Source of the DNA: Paenimyroides baculatum
Lineage (GTDB): Bacteria > Bacteroidota > Bacteroidia > Flavobacteriales > Flavobacteriaceae
Direction: 5' to 3'
Assembly (NCBI RefSeq): GCF_008629655.1
Contig: NZ_VWSG01000007.1
Location: forward strand, 62,001 to 126,000
Length of the DNA: 64,000 bases
The notes under the pieces are model-generated. The model ran no database searches, was not told the origin of the DNA, and saw nothing but the letters and a program-made list of their open reading frames with translations. Each line of letters opens with the position of its first letter. Positions within the stretch are counted from its first letter, which is position 1. Below are positions 17,352-26,623 of this stretch, in pieces. Position numbers and translations under genes: made by a program.

Positions 17352-18620
17352 CTATTCCGTTCTTAATGCGTCAATTGGTTTTACTCTAATGGCTGTAATA
17401 GCCGGGATTAATCCTGCTAAAAGTCCGGCAACTACCAATATTAACAAGGCAATTACAACCACGCCTAAATGTACGCTTGGGTTTACAATAGGTATCTGTT
17501 CGCCGTTTGGTGCGTTTTCTAAACCTAAATTAATTAGTGCCAGTACAAGCGATGCAAAAATGATTCCCGCCATACCTGCAATGAGTGATAACACAACTGA
17601 TTCGGTCAAAATTTGTTTAATAATGACAGCCGGCGTTGCGCCTAATGCTCTTCGGATTCCTATTTCCTGGGTTCGCTCTTTAACGATGATTAACATGATG
17701 TTTACGATTCCTATAATTCCCGATCCCAGAATGAAAATTCCTACGATATAAGAAACTGTTGTTAAGATCGAAAACAAACCGTTGATTTTTTTAAATTCCT
17801 GATACAGATCAAAATGTCCAATGGCTCTATCGTCTGTAGGATCTACCGTATGGCGATCTTTCAACAACTTAAAAACATCTTCCTTTAAATCGGTAATTGG
17901 TTTATCATCTTCTGCGGTAATGGTCATCCAACCCACAATATCGCCATAATTAAACGCTTGCTGAAAAGTTGTAAAAGGTATAAAAAGCTGTTTCTGACTT
18001 TCTTCGGCATCGCCACCCATGTTCGAAATACTTTTATAAACGCCGACTACCAAAAAGTTAACGCCTTGAACTTTAATGTACGATCCCAAAGCTTCTTCGC
18101 CCGGCGCATACAATTCCCTGATAACACCTTCGCCAATTACAGTTACTTTGCGGTTGTTAGCAATGTCGCCGTAATTAATAAATCGACCTTTAAGAATGTT
18201 CATGGGCTGTTGCAGGATAAATTCCGGATAATCGCCATACACGTTGTAAGCACCGGTTTTTGTTCCGCGCACCACATTGTTGCTTCCCCTAAAACCACCC
18301 AACTGATTTCGTGGCGATACATACAGCAAACCGTCAATATCTCTTTTTAAAGCTTCCACATCAGGGTTCTTAAAGTTGAAACTTCTACCTTGCGGTAAAC
18401 CTTTAAACGGTTTCGATGTTGGCTGTGTCCACATAAACATGGTGTTGGTAGATAAACCACCCATTTGCCTTTTAATGCCGTTTTGTAACCCTTGACTTGC
18501 AGAAAGAAGAATTACCAGGATAAAAATTCCCCAGAAAACTCCGAATGCAGTGATCAGCGTTCTGAACGGATTGGCAGAAAGCGCCTCTATAATTTCATTC
18601 CATTTATCTCTGCTAAACAT
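17352..18620 (-). CDS. ABC transporter permease (MacB/FtsX type), second copy
   Basis: A 422-residue permease with a first transmembrane helix near 20-40, a large periplasmic MacB-PCD domain (about 50-270), then three C-terminal helices with the FtsX fold (MLIIVKERTQEIGIRRALGA around 310). It is two bases after the other permease and about 30-40 percent alike by eye, indicating an old duplication and probably a heterodimer. Substrate is unknown; macrolides, peptides or lipoproteins are all possible for the family. Confidence 0.88.
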   Translation of the reverse strand: MFSRDKWNEIIEALSANPFRTLITAFGVFWGIFILVILLSASQGLQNGIKRQMGGLSTNTMFMWTQPTSKPFKGLPQGRSFNFKNPDVEALKRDIDGLLYVSPRNQLGGFRGSNNVVRGTKTGAYNVYGDYPEFILQQPMNILKGRFINYGDIANNRKVTVIGEGVIRELYAPGEEALGSYIKVQGVNFLVVGVYKSISNMGGDAEESQKQLFIPFTTFQQAFNYGDIVGWMTITAEDDKPITDLKEDVFKLLKDRHTVDPTDDRAIGHFDLYQEFKKINGLFSILTTVSYIVGIFILGSGIIGIVNIMLIIVKERTQEIGIRRALGATPAVIIKQILTESVVLSLIAGMAGIIFASLVLALINLGLENAPNGEQIPIVNPSVHLGVVVIALLILVVAGLLAGLIPAITAIRVKPIDALRTE

Positions 18621-18621
18621 A

Positions 18622-19869
18622 CTATTCTCCTCTTAATGCTACAATTGGTCTAATTTTCGCGGCACGGTATGCAGGAACAAATCCGGCAAAAGCCCCGGCA
18701 ACAATCAATATAATCAGTGTGGTAATTGCCACGTTAAAATCTACTTCAGGGCGGGTAAAGAAATCGGCTTCTACGTGCGGAGCAACAACTTCCCAAACCA
18801 CCAAACCAAAGATCAATCCTGAAAATCCGGCAATAACGGTTATAAAAACAGCTTCCTGCAAAATCATGGTAATAATTGAAAAAGGCGAAGCGCCCAAGGC
18901 TTTTCGTATCCCGATTTCTTTGGTTCGTTCTTTAACAATAATCAACATAATGTTTCCTACCCCAACAACGCCGGCAATAATGGTACAGATTCCCACAAAC
19001 CAAAAAAACGCTTTTACACCACCGGTTATAATGTAGATGTTTTTTGCCTGTTCTAAAGAGTTGTTGATAAAAATTCCGCCATCATCGTCAGGTGCAACAG
19101 TATGTCTTGCTTTTAAAAATGTTTCCAGCTTTTTTGTAAATTCATTCGATTCTGCTACTGCGGTGTCAAAATCACTGCTGGTACGCATGGTAAATGACAT
19201 ACTACGAATACTGTCACCGGCACTATATGCTTTTTGAGCGGTTGATATAGGAATAAAAACGCGGCTTTCTTCGCGTTCGCCACCCGGATCGGTGTAAACA
19301 CCAACCACTTTGTAGATCATTCCCGAAACATTCAATTCCTGCCCCAAAGGTTCTTCGCCGTTTTTAAACAGATCGGTAGCTACTTTTTGACCAATGATTA
19401 CATTTTTTTCGTAGTTTGAATTATCGGAATGATTAATGTATCGACCTTTAACAATGGAAGCATTTTCGATGAACTGATAATCAGGATGAACCCCTTCTAC
19501 CCGATACGTTCCTGTTTCTTTTTTATAAACGATGTTTCCGCTCCAAACCGAAAAAATTGCCGATTTGTATTCAATATAGTCTTTGAACAAAGTAGTCGCC
19601 AAATCGTAATCGGCATTCCGAAGCTGCACTTCACGACCAACGCCCAAACCTTTGTATTCTTTTTTGGTTACTCCGGGCCAAACCGAAATCTGGTTTGCCG
19701 CATCTTTTTCAAACTGACTCTGAATTCCGTTCTGAATCCCGTTTCCGGCACCCAGAAGTATCACCAGAATAAAGATTCCCGAAGCAACAGAAACGCCGGT
19801 TAAAGCAGTACGGAGCTTGTTTTTATAAAGCCCTTCGAATATTTCCTGCCAACGTTCAATACTAAACAT
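18622..19869 (-). CDS. ABC transporter permease (MacB/FtsX type), first copy
   Basis: A 415-residue MacB-like permease: helix near residues 20-40, periplasmic domain to about 270, then three helices with the motif VKERTKEIGIRKALGA near 310 that contacts the ATPase. The ATG lies inside the end of the ATPase gene (8-base overlap), indicating coupled translation. Unlike MacB itself the ATPase is a separate protein. Confidence 0.88.
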   Translation of the reverse strand: MFSIERWQEIFEGLYKNKLRTALTGVSVASGIFILVILLGAGNGIQNGIQSQFEKDAANQISVWPGVTKKEYKGLGVGREVQLRNADYDLATTLFKDYIEYKSAIFSVWSGNIVYKKETGTYRVEGVHPDYQFIENASIVKGRYINHSDNSNYEKNVIIGQKVATDLFKNGEEPLGQELNVSGMIYKVVGVYTDPGGEREESRVFIPISTAQKAYSAGDSIRSMSFTMRTSSDFDTAVAESNEFTKKLETFLKARHTVAPDDDGGIFINNSLEQAKNIYIITGGVKAFFWFVGICTIIAGVVGVGNIMLIIVKERTKEIGIRKALGASPFSIITMILQEAVFITVIAGFSGLIFGLVVWEVVAPHVEADFFTRPEVDFNVAITTLIILIVAGAFAGFVPAYRAAKIRPIVALRGE

Positions 19870-20563
19870 ATTGCGATGCTCTTATCTGGTTTACCAATTT
19901 ATCCGATTCTATTTGTCCGTCTTTCAAAAACACAATACGTTTGGTCATTTCGGCAATATCGGGTTCGTGCGTTACAACAAGTACGGTTTTACCTTCGTCG
20001 TTAATCTGCTGGATCAAATCCATAACTTCATACGATGTTTTTGTATCTAAAGCTCCCGTAGGTTCATCTGCCAATAAAACTTTAGGATCCGATGCCAATG
20101 CGCGCGCAATTGCCACACGCTGTTTTTGTCCACCCGAAAGCTCGTTAGGTAAATGCTTTGCCCAGTTTGCCAACCCAACTTTTTCCAGGTAATGCATAGA
20201 TCGCTCCATACGTTCTTTACGTGCCATACCTTGATAATACAGCGGTAACGCCACATTATCTAAAGCGGTTTTATAATTGATAAGGTTAAAAGACTGAAAT
20301 ACAAAACCCAAAAATTTGTTACGATATTGCGATGCAATTGTTTCGTTTAAGTTTTTAATGGGAACATTATCTAAAGTGTACGAACCTTGATCGGCTTCGT
20401 CTAAAATTCCGATAATATTTAAAAGAGTGGATTTTCCGGAGCCGGAACTTCCCATAATGGAAACAAATTCGCCTTCTTTAACATTGAAATTAATTCCTTT
20501 GAGAACATGCAGTGCATTTTTTCCCATTTGATATGATTTGTGAAGGTCTTTTATTTCGATCAT
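19862..20563 (-). CDS. ABC transporter ATPase (MacB/LolD type)
   Basis: Cytoplasmic ATPase driving the two permeases. The 233 residues contain Walker A GSSGSGKST at 38-46, Q-loop near 90, signature LSGGQ at 142-146, Walker B VLLADEP at 162-168 and the H-loop TH near 200. The family is the LolD/MacB subgroup. It heads the operon ATPase - permease - permease - adaptor - TolC - small membrane protein, which runs for 6 kb without a terminator until 14489. Confidence 0.9.
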   Translation of the reverse strand: MIEIKDLHKSYQMGKNALHVLKGINFNVKEGEFVSIMGSSGSGKSTLLNIIGILDEADQGSYTLDNVPIKNLNETIASQYRNKFLGFVFQSFNLINYKTALDNVALPLYYQGMARKERMERSMHYLEKVGLANWAKHLPNELSGGQKQRVAIARALASDPKVLLADEPTGALDTKTSYEVMDLIQQINDEGKTVLVVTHEPDIAEMTKRIVFLKDGQIESDKLVNQIRASQYV

Positions 20564-20661
20564 TATCTTGAGTTTTTGAAGTGATACAAGTGTTGTTTAA
20601 CAAGTAAGTATCGCTTTTTACAGAAATGTTACAAGAAAATTGAAAGAATTTATAATTATAA

Positions 20662-22458
20662 CTAACTGTTTTTAAAATACGACATTACCTTTTCTGCTTT
20701 TGATTTACCAACCAATTTCACGATTTCCTCTTCGGGAGTTTCGCCCAAACGTTTTATAGATTTAAACTGAATCATTAATTTTTCCATAGTTTTTGGTCCT
20801 ATACCCGGAATGGTCGTCAAACCACTATCTATGGCATTTTTACTGCGTTGGTTTCTATGAAAGGTAATTCCAAATCGGTGTGCTTCGTTTCGTAAATGCT
20901 GAATAATTTTTAAAGTTTCAGACTTTTTATCCAAATACAACGGAATACTGTCACCGGGATAAAACAGTTCTTCCAAACGTTTCGCAATACCAATAATGGC
21001 AATTTTTCCGCGTAAGCCTAAAATATCCAGACTTTTTAAAGCAGCACCCAACTGACCTTTACCTCCATCGATAATAATTAAATCGGGCAACGGTTCGCCT
21101 TCATCCAACAAACGGCGGTAACGACGAAAAACCACTTCTTCCATCGACGCAAAATCATCGGGACCTATTACTGTTTTAATATTAAAATGGCGGTAATCTT
21201 TTTTGCTTGGCTTTCCGTCTTTGAAAACCACGCAAGCTGCCACAGGGTTTGTTCCCTGAATGTTCGAGTTATCAAAACACTCAATATGGCGCGGTTCTTT
21301 ATTTAAACGCAGATCAGATTTCATCTGTGCCATAACTCGGTTGGTATGCCTGTCCGGATCTACAATTTTTATCTGTTTTAACTGATCTAATCTGTAATAA
21401 CGTGCGTTGCGTTCAGATAATTCCAACAACTGTTTTTTATCGCCTAATTTTGGAACAGTTACCGAGATTTTCTCGCCCAGATCCACTTCAAATGGAACAA
21501 TAACTTCTTTTGTTAGCAGCTTAAAACGCTCGCGAATTTCAACAATTCCCAAAACCAGTAATTCATCATCGGTTTCATTCAAACGTTTTTTTAATTCCAA
21601 AGTATGCGATCTTATAACGGCACCATGCGCAATCTGTAGAAAATTGATGTACGCCATGGTTTCATCGGATACAATAGAAAAAACATCCACATTTGTAATC
21701 TTTGGATTTACAATGGTAGATTTTGCCTGATAATTTTCTAAAATCTGCATTTTTTCTTTAACCGCCTGCGCTTCTTCAAACTTCATTTCTGAAGCGTATT
21801 GCAACATCAACTGCTTAAATTCTTTTAGGTTTTCTTTGAAATTTCCTTTTAAAAGCTGACGGATATGTTGAATTTTGCGTAAATATTCTTCTTCGGTTTC
21901 ATGTGCTTCGCAAGGTCCCAAACAATTCCCGATATGATATTCCAAACAAACTTTATACTTTTCGTTTTTTATGTTCTGAACGCTTAAATCGTAATTGCAA
22001 TTTCGCAACGGATACAGTTCTCGAATCAAATCTAACAACGTATGCAAGGTTCTACCGCTGGTGTACGGGCCAAAATATTCAGATCCGTCTTTAATAAAAT
22101 TTCGGGTAGAAAAAACTCTTGGAAAACGTTCGTTTTTAATGCAAATCCACGGATACGTTTTATCGTCGCGCAATAAAATGTTGTAACGTGGTTGCAGGTT
22201 TTTTATTAAATTGTTTTCCAGCAACAGCGCATCGGTTTCGGTTTTAACGACAATATGCTTAATAACCACAATTTTTCGAACCAAAACATTTAAACGCGCA
22301 TTGTCGTGCGTTTTGTTAAAGTACGATGCCACCCGCTTTTTTAAATTCTTTGCCTTGCCCACATACAGCAACTTCTGGTCTTTATCAAAATACTGATAAA
22401 CACCGGGTAATTGTGGTAAAGTTTGTAATTGTAAAGAAATATCGGAATTTGTTGTCAT
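20662..22458 (-). CDS. uvrC: excinuclease ABC subunit C
   Basis: Makes the two incisions around DNA lesions in nucleotide excision repair. The 598-residue protein has the GIY-YIG nuclease domain at the start (LPGVYQYFDK ... LYVGKAKNL), a UvrB-binding helix pair near residue 210, the RNase-H-like nuclease with IECFDNSN and IIDGGKGQL, and a helix-hairpin-helix end (TIPGIGPKTMEKL). The start is the ATG at 22458; an upstream GTG at 22476 would fall within a few bases of the predicted transcription start and is unlikely. Confidence 0.95.
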   Translation of the reverse strand: MTTNSDISLQLQTLPQLPGVYQYFDKDQKLLYVGKAKNLKKRVASYFNKTHDNARLNVLVRKIVVIKHIVVKTETDALLLENNLIKNLQPRYNILLRDDKTYPWICIKNERFPRVFSTRNFIKDGSEYFGPYTSGRTLHTLLDLIRELYPLRNCNYDLSVQNIKNEKYKVCLEYHIGNCLGPCEAHETEEEYLRKIQHIRQLLKGNFKENLKEFKQLMLQYASEMKFEEAQAVKEKMQILENYQAKSTIVNPKITNVDVFSIVSDETMAYINFLQIAHGAVIRSHTLELKKRLNETDDELLVLGIVEIRERFKLLTKEVIVPFEVDLGEKISVTVPKLGDKKQLLELSERNARYYRLDQLKQIKIVDPDRHTNRVMAQMKSDLRLNKEPRHIECFDNSNIQGTNPVAACVVFKDGKPSKKDYRHFNIKTVIGPDDFASMEEVVFRRYRRLLDEGEPLPDLIIIDGGKGQLGAALKSLDILGLRGKIAIIGIAKRLEELFYPGDSIPLYLDKKSETLKIIQHLRNEAHRFGITFHRNQRSKNAIDSGLTTIPGIGPKTMEKLMIQFKSIKRLGETPEEEIVKLVGKSKAEKVMSYFKNS

Positions 22459-22478
22459 AGCGGCATTGGGTTGCACAA

Positions 22479-22486
22479 CAAATTTA
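22479..22486 (-). promoter_or_regulatory. -7 promoter box TAAATTTG for uvrC
   Basis: Minus-strand TAAATTTG, 20 bases before the ATG at 22458, predicts a start near 22472 and fixes the translation start downstream of the GTG at 22476. Confidence 0.55.
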
Positions 22487-22556
22487 CATTAAGTTTTTGT
22501 AATTGTTAAAGGTTAAAAGAGTATCTTTAAGTTATGATTTTCATAAAATTTAATAA

Positions 22557-23555
22557 ATGCACTTTACTACACGTAATTTTGAAATTTTAGGCAAATCGGT
22601 TATACCGGGCGAAACAAAAACCATTGAATTAAAAATTGCAACACTACATACAATGACGGAATTAAAGGTTCCGATTATTGTTTCACGATCTGTTTACGAC
22701 GGACCAACCGTGTTACTAACAGCAGGTTTGCATGGCGATGAACTAACGGGAATTGAAATTTTACGGCAAGTGATTCGTCAAGGAATCAATTATCCGAAAT
22801 GCGGTACCATAATTTGTGTGCCGTTGGTAAATGTGTTTGGTTTTGTGAATCAATCGCGAGATTTTCCTGATGGTAGAGATTTAAACCGAGTTTTCCCAGG
22901 TTCACAGTCGGGTTCTTTGGCAAGCCGTTTTGCTTACCGAATTATGCAGGATATTATTCCGGTTGTTGATTATGTGATTGATTTTCATGCCGGTGGTCGT
23001 GGTCGATTTAATGTGCCGCAGATTCGTATCGAACCAAATAATGAAGAATTAGATGCGCTGGCAGAAGCTTTTTCTACGCATTTTATTCTGTATTCAAAAA
23101 ATATCGAAGGATCTTTCCGTGCAGCTTGCGATAAGTTAGGTAAAAAATATTTGTTGTTTGAAGCCGGCAAAGCATTGGATATTAACAACGATGTTATTGA
23201 AGAAGGCATTCAGGGAACGATTCGTTTTTTGGACAAACTGCAAATGCTCAACAACAATTTTGCCGTGAAAGAGCCTAGCCAGACAATGGTTTGTATTGAA
23301 AATTCTACTTGGGTTCGTGCACAATATTCTGGCTTACTGCATAATTTTGTACGCCCTGGAGCTTTAGTGAAAGCCGGCATGCAATTGGGTAAAATCACCG
23401 ATCCGTATGGTTTGGTAGAAGAGCCCATTTTAGCACCTAACGATGGATATATAATTTGTAAAAACCAAGCTGCCATTGTTTTTCAGGGCGATGCTGTTTA
23501 TCATATTTCAACCAAATTAAAAAATGACCAAGAAAGAATTACGCAAGAAATATAA
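22557..23555 (+). CDS. succinylglutamate desuccinylase/aspartoacylase family deacylase
   Basis: Zinc-dependent carboxypeptidase-like deacylase (M14 superfamily). The zinc ligands are His59 and Glu62 in GLHGDELTG and a histidine in DFHAGG near residue 143; substrate-binding DLNRVFPG is near 108. The C-terminal part (ILAPNDGYIIC) is a small beta domain usual for this subfamily. Length is 332. The substrate is unknown, probably an N-acyl amino acid. It is divergent from uvrC and overlaps the cyclo-ligase gene by 32 bases. A near-consensus box TATCTTTA sits at 22522-22529. Confidence 0.85.
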   Translation: MHFTTRNFEILGKSVIPGETKTIELKIATLHTMTELKVPIIVSRSVYDGPTVLLTAGLHGDELTGIEILRQVIRQGINYPKCGTIICVPLVNVFGFVNQSRDFPDGRDLNRVFPGSQSGSLASRFAYRIMQDIIPVVDYVIDFHAGGRGRFNVPQIRIEPNNEELDALAEAFSTHFILYSKNIEGSFRAACDKLGKKYLLFEAGKALDINNDVIEEGIQGTIRFLDKLQMLNNNFAVKEPSQTMVCIENSTWVRAQYSGLLHNFVRPGALVKAGMQLGKITDPYGLVEEPILAPNDGYIICKNQAAIVFQGDAVYHISTKLKNDQERITQEI

Positions 23556-24087
23556 AGAACTACGTAACGATTTAAGTTTTGATGCGATTGAAGATTTAAG
23601 TCTGCAAATTGCCAATCAAGCCTTAAAACTGCTTATCTGGAATTTCGAAAACTATCATATTTTTTTGTCGATACACGAGCATAAGGAAGTTCAGACCGAT
23701 TATCTGCTGCATATTTTAAACGGGAAAGATAAAAACGTAATTGTGTCAAAATCTGATTTCAAAACCCGAACAATGAATCACATTTTACTGACCGATAATG
23801 TAACCATTAAAAAAAACGAATGGAACATTCCCGAACCACAAAACGGCTTTTCAGTTGCAGATAACCAGATCGATGTTGTTTTTGTTCCGCTACTAGCTTA
23901 CGATGTTTTTGGAAACAGAGTCGGCTACGGCAAAGGTTTTTACGATCTTTTTCTATCGAAATGCAAACCCGATGTAGTAAAGATTGGCTTGTCTTTTTTC
24001 AATCCTGAAAAACTAATTGAAGATGTGTTTTTAGAAGATGTTCGGCTTGATTATTGTATTACACCTGATACAATAGTTAAATTTTAG
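23524..24087 (+). CDS. 5-formyltetrahydrofolate cyclo-ligase
   Basis: ATP-dependent enzyme that returns 5-formyl-THF to the active folate pool as 5,10-methenyl-THF. The 187 residues have the basic N-terminus KKELRKKYKELR typical of the family, and the phosphate/folate signature GNRVGYGKGFYD near residue 140. The ATG lies 32 bases inside the end of the deacylase gene in another frame, so the two are probably coupled. Length is normal. Confidence 0.9.
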   Translation: MTKKELRKKYKELRNDLSFDAIEDLSLQIANQALKLLIWNFENYHIFLSIHEHKEVQTDYLLHILNGKDKNVIVSKSDFKTRTMNHILLTDNVTIKKNEWNIPEPQNGFSVADNQIDVVFVPLLAYDVFGNRVGYGKGFYDLFLSKCKPDVVKIGLSFFNPEKLIEDVFLEDVRLDYCITPDTIVKF

Positions 24088-24091
24088 TTTT

Positions 24092-24340
24092 ATGAAAAAG
24101 TTATTATTTAGTAGAACAGCTCGCTACGCAACCATATTTTTATTGTTGCTGGCATTTTCGGCAACTTTTACCAGTTGCGTTGTAAGACCGCCACATCATA
24201 GCGAACGTAGAAAACTTCCACCAGGGCACGAGAAAAAATTACGTGGCGACAGATCGGCAAAACGATATGCACCCGGACAACAAAAAAAGCAACATCACAA
24301 AGAACATAAACAACGAAAAGGAAACAAACGCGGTAGCTAA
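24092..24340 (+). CDS. small basic lipoprotein
   Basis: An 82-residue protein with a signal sequence and lipobox (FTSC, cysteine near residue 29) followed by a strongly basic, histidine- and lysine-rich tail with repeated KK, HK and RK. No domain is recognised. The charge suggests binding to nucleic acid, phosphate or cell wall, but nothing proves it. It is four bases behind the cyclo-ligase and its stop codon lies in the loop of the following terminator. Confidence 0.65.
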   Translation: MKKLLFSRTARYATIFLLLLAFSATFTSCVVRPPHHSERRKLPPGHEKKLRGDRSAKRYAPGQQKKQHHKEHKQRKGNKRGS

Positions 24341-24355
24341 CTACCGTTTTTTTTT
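24331..24355 (+). terminator. intrinsic terminator overlapping the lipoprotein stop
   Basis: CGGTAG, loop CTAA, CTACCG followed by nine T. The stop codon TAA of the lipoprotein is in the loop. It ends the deacylase - cyclo-ligase - lipoprotein transcript. Confidence 0.85.
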
Positions 24356-24434
24356 GTAAACATTTTCAACAACAAACAGCTTCTTTGGCAAAAACCCAAA
24401 TTATATTTTACCTTTACAAAAAATAAACGTACAC

Positions 24435-24815
24435 ATGAATTACATTACAGAAATACTTATTTTATTGTTCTTGGCAATTACTTTTTTACAATCGGGTTAC
24501 GATAAAATAGCAGATTGGAAAGGAAACGTTGGTTGGTTAAAATCGCATTTTGCAAATACCTTTTTAGGAGATAAAGTTCCGTTTTCGTTAGGAATTATCT
24601 TGATTCTGGAAATCATTGCAGGAATTTCAGCATTGGCTGGAATCTGGTTTTTATTTAACGACTGTAAAGAAATTGCTTTATACTCGGGAATTGTTTCTTG
24701 CGTTACCTTATTGTTCCTATTATTAGGTCAACGTATTGCAAAAGATTACGACGGTGCCAGAACCATTGTAATTTACTTTATACCGGCAATATTTTTAGTT
24801 TTTCTATTAAAATAA
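24435..24815 (+). CDS. DoxX-like membrane protein
   Basis: A 126-residue inner-membrane protein with four hydrophobic segments (about 5-22, 48-68, 76-96, 105-124). The segment FLQSGYDKIADW in the first loop is the kind of motif seen in the DoxX family, whose members are often linked to thiosulfate or redox processes; the role here is unknown. It starts downstream of its own near-consensus box and after the preceding terminator, so it is a single-gene unit. Confidence 0.65.
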   Translation: MNYITEILILLFLAITFLQSGYDKIADWKGNVGWLKSHFANTFLGDKVPFSLGIILILEIIAGISALAGIWFLFNDCKEIALYSGIVSCVTLLFLLLGQRIAKDYDGARTIVIYFIPAIFLVFLLK

Positions 24816-24920
24816 TATTTTTGGCACACTAATTGATTAACCGATATAAGTTATGAAAAGGAAAATTTATTTTTGGTTAGTTTAGTTGTAAAAAGTCCCG
24901 CGTTTGCGGGACTTTTTAGT
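24816..24920 (+). ncRNA. candidate tiny transcript with sigma-54-like promoter and mini-ORF
   Basis: Directly after the DoxX-like stop is TATTTTTG (24816-24823), which fits TAnnTTTG and overlaps TTGGCAC (24821-24827), five bases, then TTGAT (24833-24837). The GG and GA pairs are 12 bases apart, exactly the -24/-12 spacing of sigma-54 promoters, but the -12 C is an A. A ten-codon frame (MKRKIYFWLV) lies at 24853-24885, then the strong terminator at 24890-24917. It may be a small RNA or leader-like peptide. The end of the DoxX-like gene's 3' region is the simple alternative. Confidence 0.3.
24890..24917. terminator. bidirectional intrinsic terminator
   Basis: A perfect 12-base stem: AAAAAGTCCCGC, loop GTTT, GCGGGACTTTTT. 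It serves the plus-strand unit ending here and the convergent minus-strand gene whose stop at 24916 overlaps the arm. Confidence 0.9.
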
Positions 24921-25242
24921 TTTTATAATTTGGCATCCAAGTTATTCCGTCTAAAGTAATGCTATAAACCAAACGCATGATTAACAAAGTAATCACTCCT
25001 AATAAAAATCCGTAGAGATAAATCTTTTTCAATGTTAACACATTTACCCATTTAATAAAAAAGTAAACGGTACATAATACGGTAACAACTACAGAAATTA
25101 AAACACCCAATTCATAAATTACACCAAATAGCACAAAATCCCACAGTATCGGAATTTTTGCTAACACCCAGAATATAAAACATAAAATAGTTGCAGTTGC
25201 AACTATTTTATCCCAATCGTTCAATCGATTGTAAACTTTCAT
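24916..25242 (-). CDS. small multi-pass membrane protein of unknown function
   Basis: A 108-residue protein with three or four hydrophobic helices (about 14-30, 36-62, 72-95) and short charged ends. I do not recognise a family. It follows the Bax-inhibitor-1-like gene by 15 bases and shares its transcript, ending at the bidirectional terminator. Confidence 0.6.
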   Translation of the reverse strand: MKVYNRLNDWDKIVATATILCFIFWVLAKIPILWDFVLFGVIYELGVLISVVVTVLCTVYFFIKWVNVLTLKKIYLYGFLLGVITLLIMRLVYSITLDGITWMPNYKN

Positions 25243-25257
25243 ATTTAAAGTAAACTT

Positions 25258-25947
25258 TTAGTTTCTACTCATTAACAAACGTAATACATACCAAAACAAC
25301 AACATTAACGATGAAAACAAAGACAATGCTGCTGCAATGTATTGGTTGGTTCCAAAGTTATTTTTTATTTGATGTGTGTTGTATAAGATTGATCCCGATG
25401 CCAAAACGATCATTCCGACAGAAAACCATAAGCCTAAATCGAAATTAAACAACATACCGGCAACGATTGCGCCTATTGCTACGAAAAATCCGATGGCTAA
25501 AATGCTACGTAAAAAAGAAAAATCGGCTTTTGTACTAAATACCACAAAGGTTAATCCTAAAAACAAACTACCTGTAATAATAGCTGCCTGTGTTAACAAT
25601 TCGTAACTTCCTGTGTAATAAATGGCAATGTAAAGTATCGGTACAAAAATAATTGCTTGTGCAACAATGTATAGAAAATATCCTAAATACTGTTTTGCCA
25701 AGCTGGTATCGTTATAAGCCATTTTTTGTGCGATATACGAAACGCCCATAAATCCGCCTAATAAAACTAACCACAAATAGCCTTGCGTTAAGCTTAACAT
25801 AAATTCAACCAATGGTTGAATACGTAAGAAAATAGTTTCTAAAATTACAAAGGCTACCAAACCTAACGCCAAATTAAGGTAGGTTTTTTTATAAAACGTA
25901 GCTTGTTCTTGTTTGGTAGCCTGTGCGGCTAACTGAAATGCTTCCAT
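25258..25947 (-). CDS. Bax inhibitor-1 / YccA family membrane protein
   Basis: A 229-residue protein with seven hydrophobic helices, the topology of the BI-1/YccA/YbhL family of proton or calcium leak channels. The N-terminal soluble part (KTYLNLALGLVAFV) and the late helix with the acidic-poor ending fit the bacterial branch. YccA in other bacteria interacts with the FtsH protease; the role here is inferred only from family. It is the first gene of a two-gene unit between the lspA terminator and 24890. Confidence 0.82.
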   Translation of the reverse strand: MEAFQLAAQATKQEQATFYKKTYLNLALGLVAFVILETIFLRIQPLVEFMLSLTQGYLWLVLLGGFMGVSYIAQKMAYNDTSLAKQYLGYFLYIVAQAIIFVPILYIAIYYTGSYELLTQAAIITGSLFLGLTFVVFSTKADFSFLRSILAIGFFVAIGAIVAGMLFNFDLGLWFSVGMIVLASGSILYNTHQIKNNFGTNQYIAAALSLFSSLMLLFWYVLRLLMSRN

Positions 25948-25977
25948 AAATTTATTTTAGTTTAATATTTTAAAGAT

Positions 25978-26007
25978 AAAAAAAAGATTTCTGTTTGAGC
26001 AGAAATC
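25978..26007 (-). terminator. intrinsic terminator after lspA
   Basis: Minus strand: GATTTCTG, loop CTCAAA, CAGAAATC and eight T, starting one base after the lspA stop. Confidence 0.88.
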
Positions 26008-26604
26008 CTATTTAAAAACTTTTTTGTTGAATACAATTAATAGTCCTACACCTACTGAAATGGCTACATCGGCAACATTAAAAATAGCGTTGAAGAATGT
26101 GAAATAATTGCCGCCCCAAACAGGCAACCAATTTGGCAGATAACCTTTCCAGATAGGGAAATAAAACATATCTACCACTTTACCATGAAACCAGCTTCCG
26201 TAGGGTTGATCGCTGAATAGTGTAGCAATTTGGTTGTGACTGTCGTTAAAAATTACTCCGTAAAAAACAGAATCGATAATATTACCAACTGCACCCGCCA
26301 AAATCAAGGCAATGGCAACAATTAATATATTTGAACCTCTTTTTTTTACAGAATCATTCAACCAGTACAAAATTCCGCCAACTGCAATAATTCTGAATGA
26401 AGTTAACAACAGCTTACCGTAATCGCCCGGAAGTTCAACTCCCCAAGCCATTCCGTCGTTTTCTATAAAACGAATCTGAAACCAGTCAAAACCAAATACT
26501 TTTACAAAATCATCAATTGCAAAATTGGTTTTGATATATATCTTTGAAATTTGATCGATAAGAATAACTACAATCGCTAAAAATAAAGCCTTGTTAAACG
26601 ACAT
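26008..26604 (-). CDS. lspA: lipoprotein signal peptidase
   Basis: Type II signal peptidase that removes signal peptides from lipid-modified prolipoproteins in the inner membrane. The 198 residues have four helices and the catalytic aspartates in GAVGNIIDS and FNVADVAIS, with the conserved ILIDQISK near the start. The ATG at 26604 is preferred over a TTG at 26613, which sits only about four bases after the predicted transcription start. Length is somewhat above the 160-170 of proteobacterial LspA because of a loop after the third helix, common in this phylum. Confidence 0.93.
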   Translation of the reverse strand: MSFNKALFLAIVVILIDQISKIYIKTNFAIDDFVKVFGFDWFQIRFIENDGMAWGVELPGDYGKLLLTSFRIIAVGGILYWLNDSVKKRGSNILIVAIALILAGAVGNIIDSVFYGVIFNDSHNQIATLFSDQPYGSWFHGKVVDMFYFPIWKGYLPNWLPVWGGNYFTFFNAIFNVADVAISVGVGLLIVFNKKVFK

Positions 26605-26623
26605 AATATGCAAAAATTTTGCA

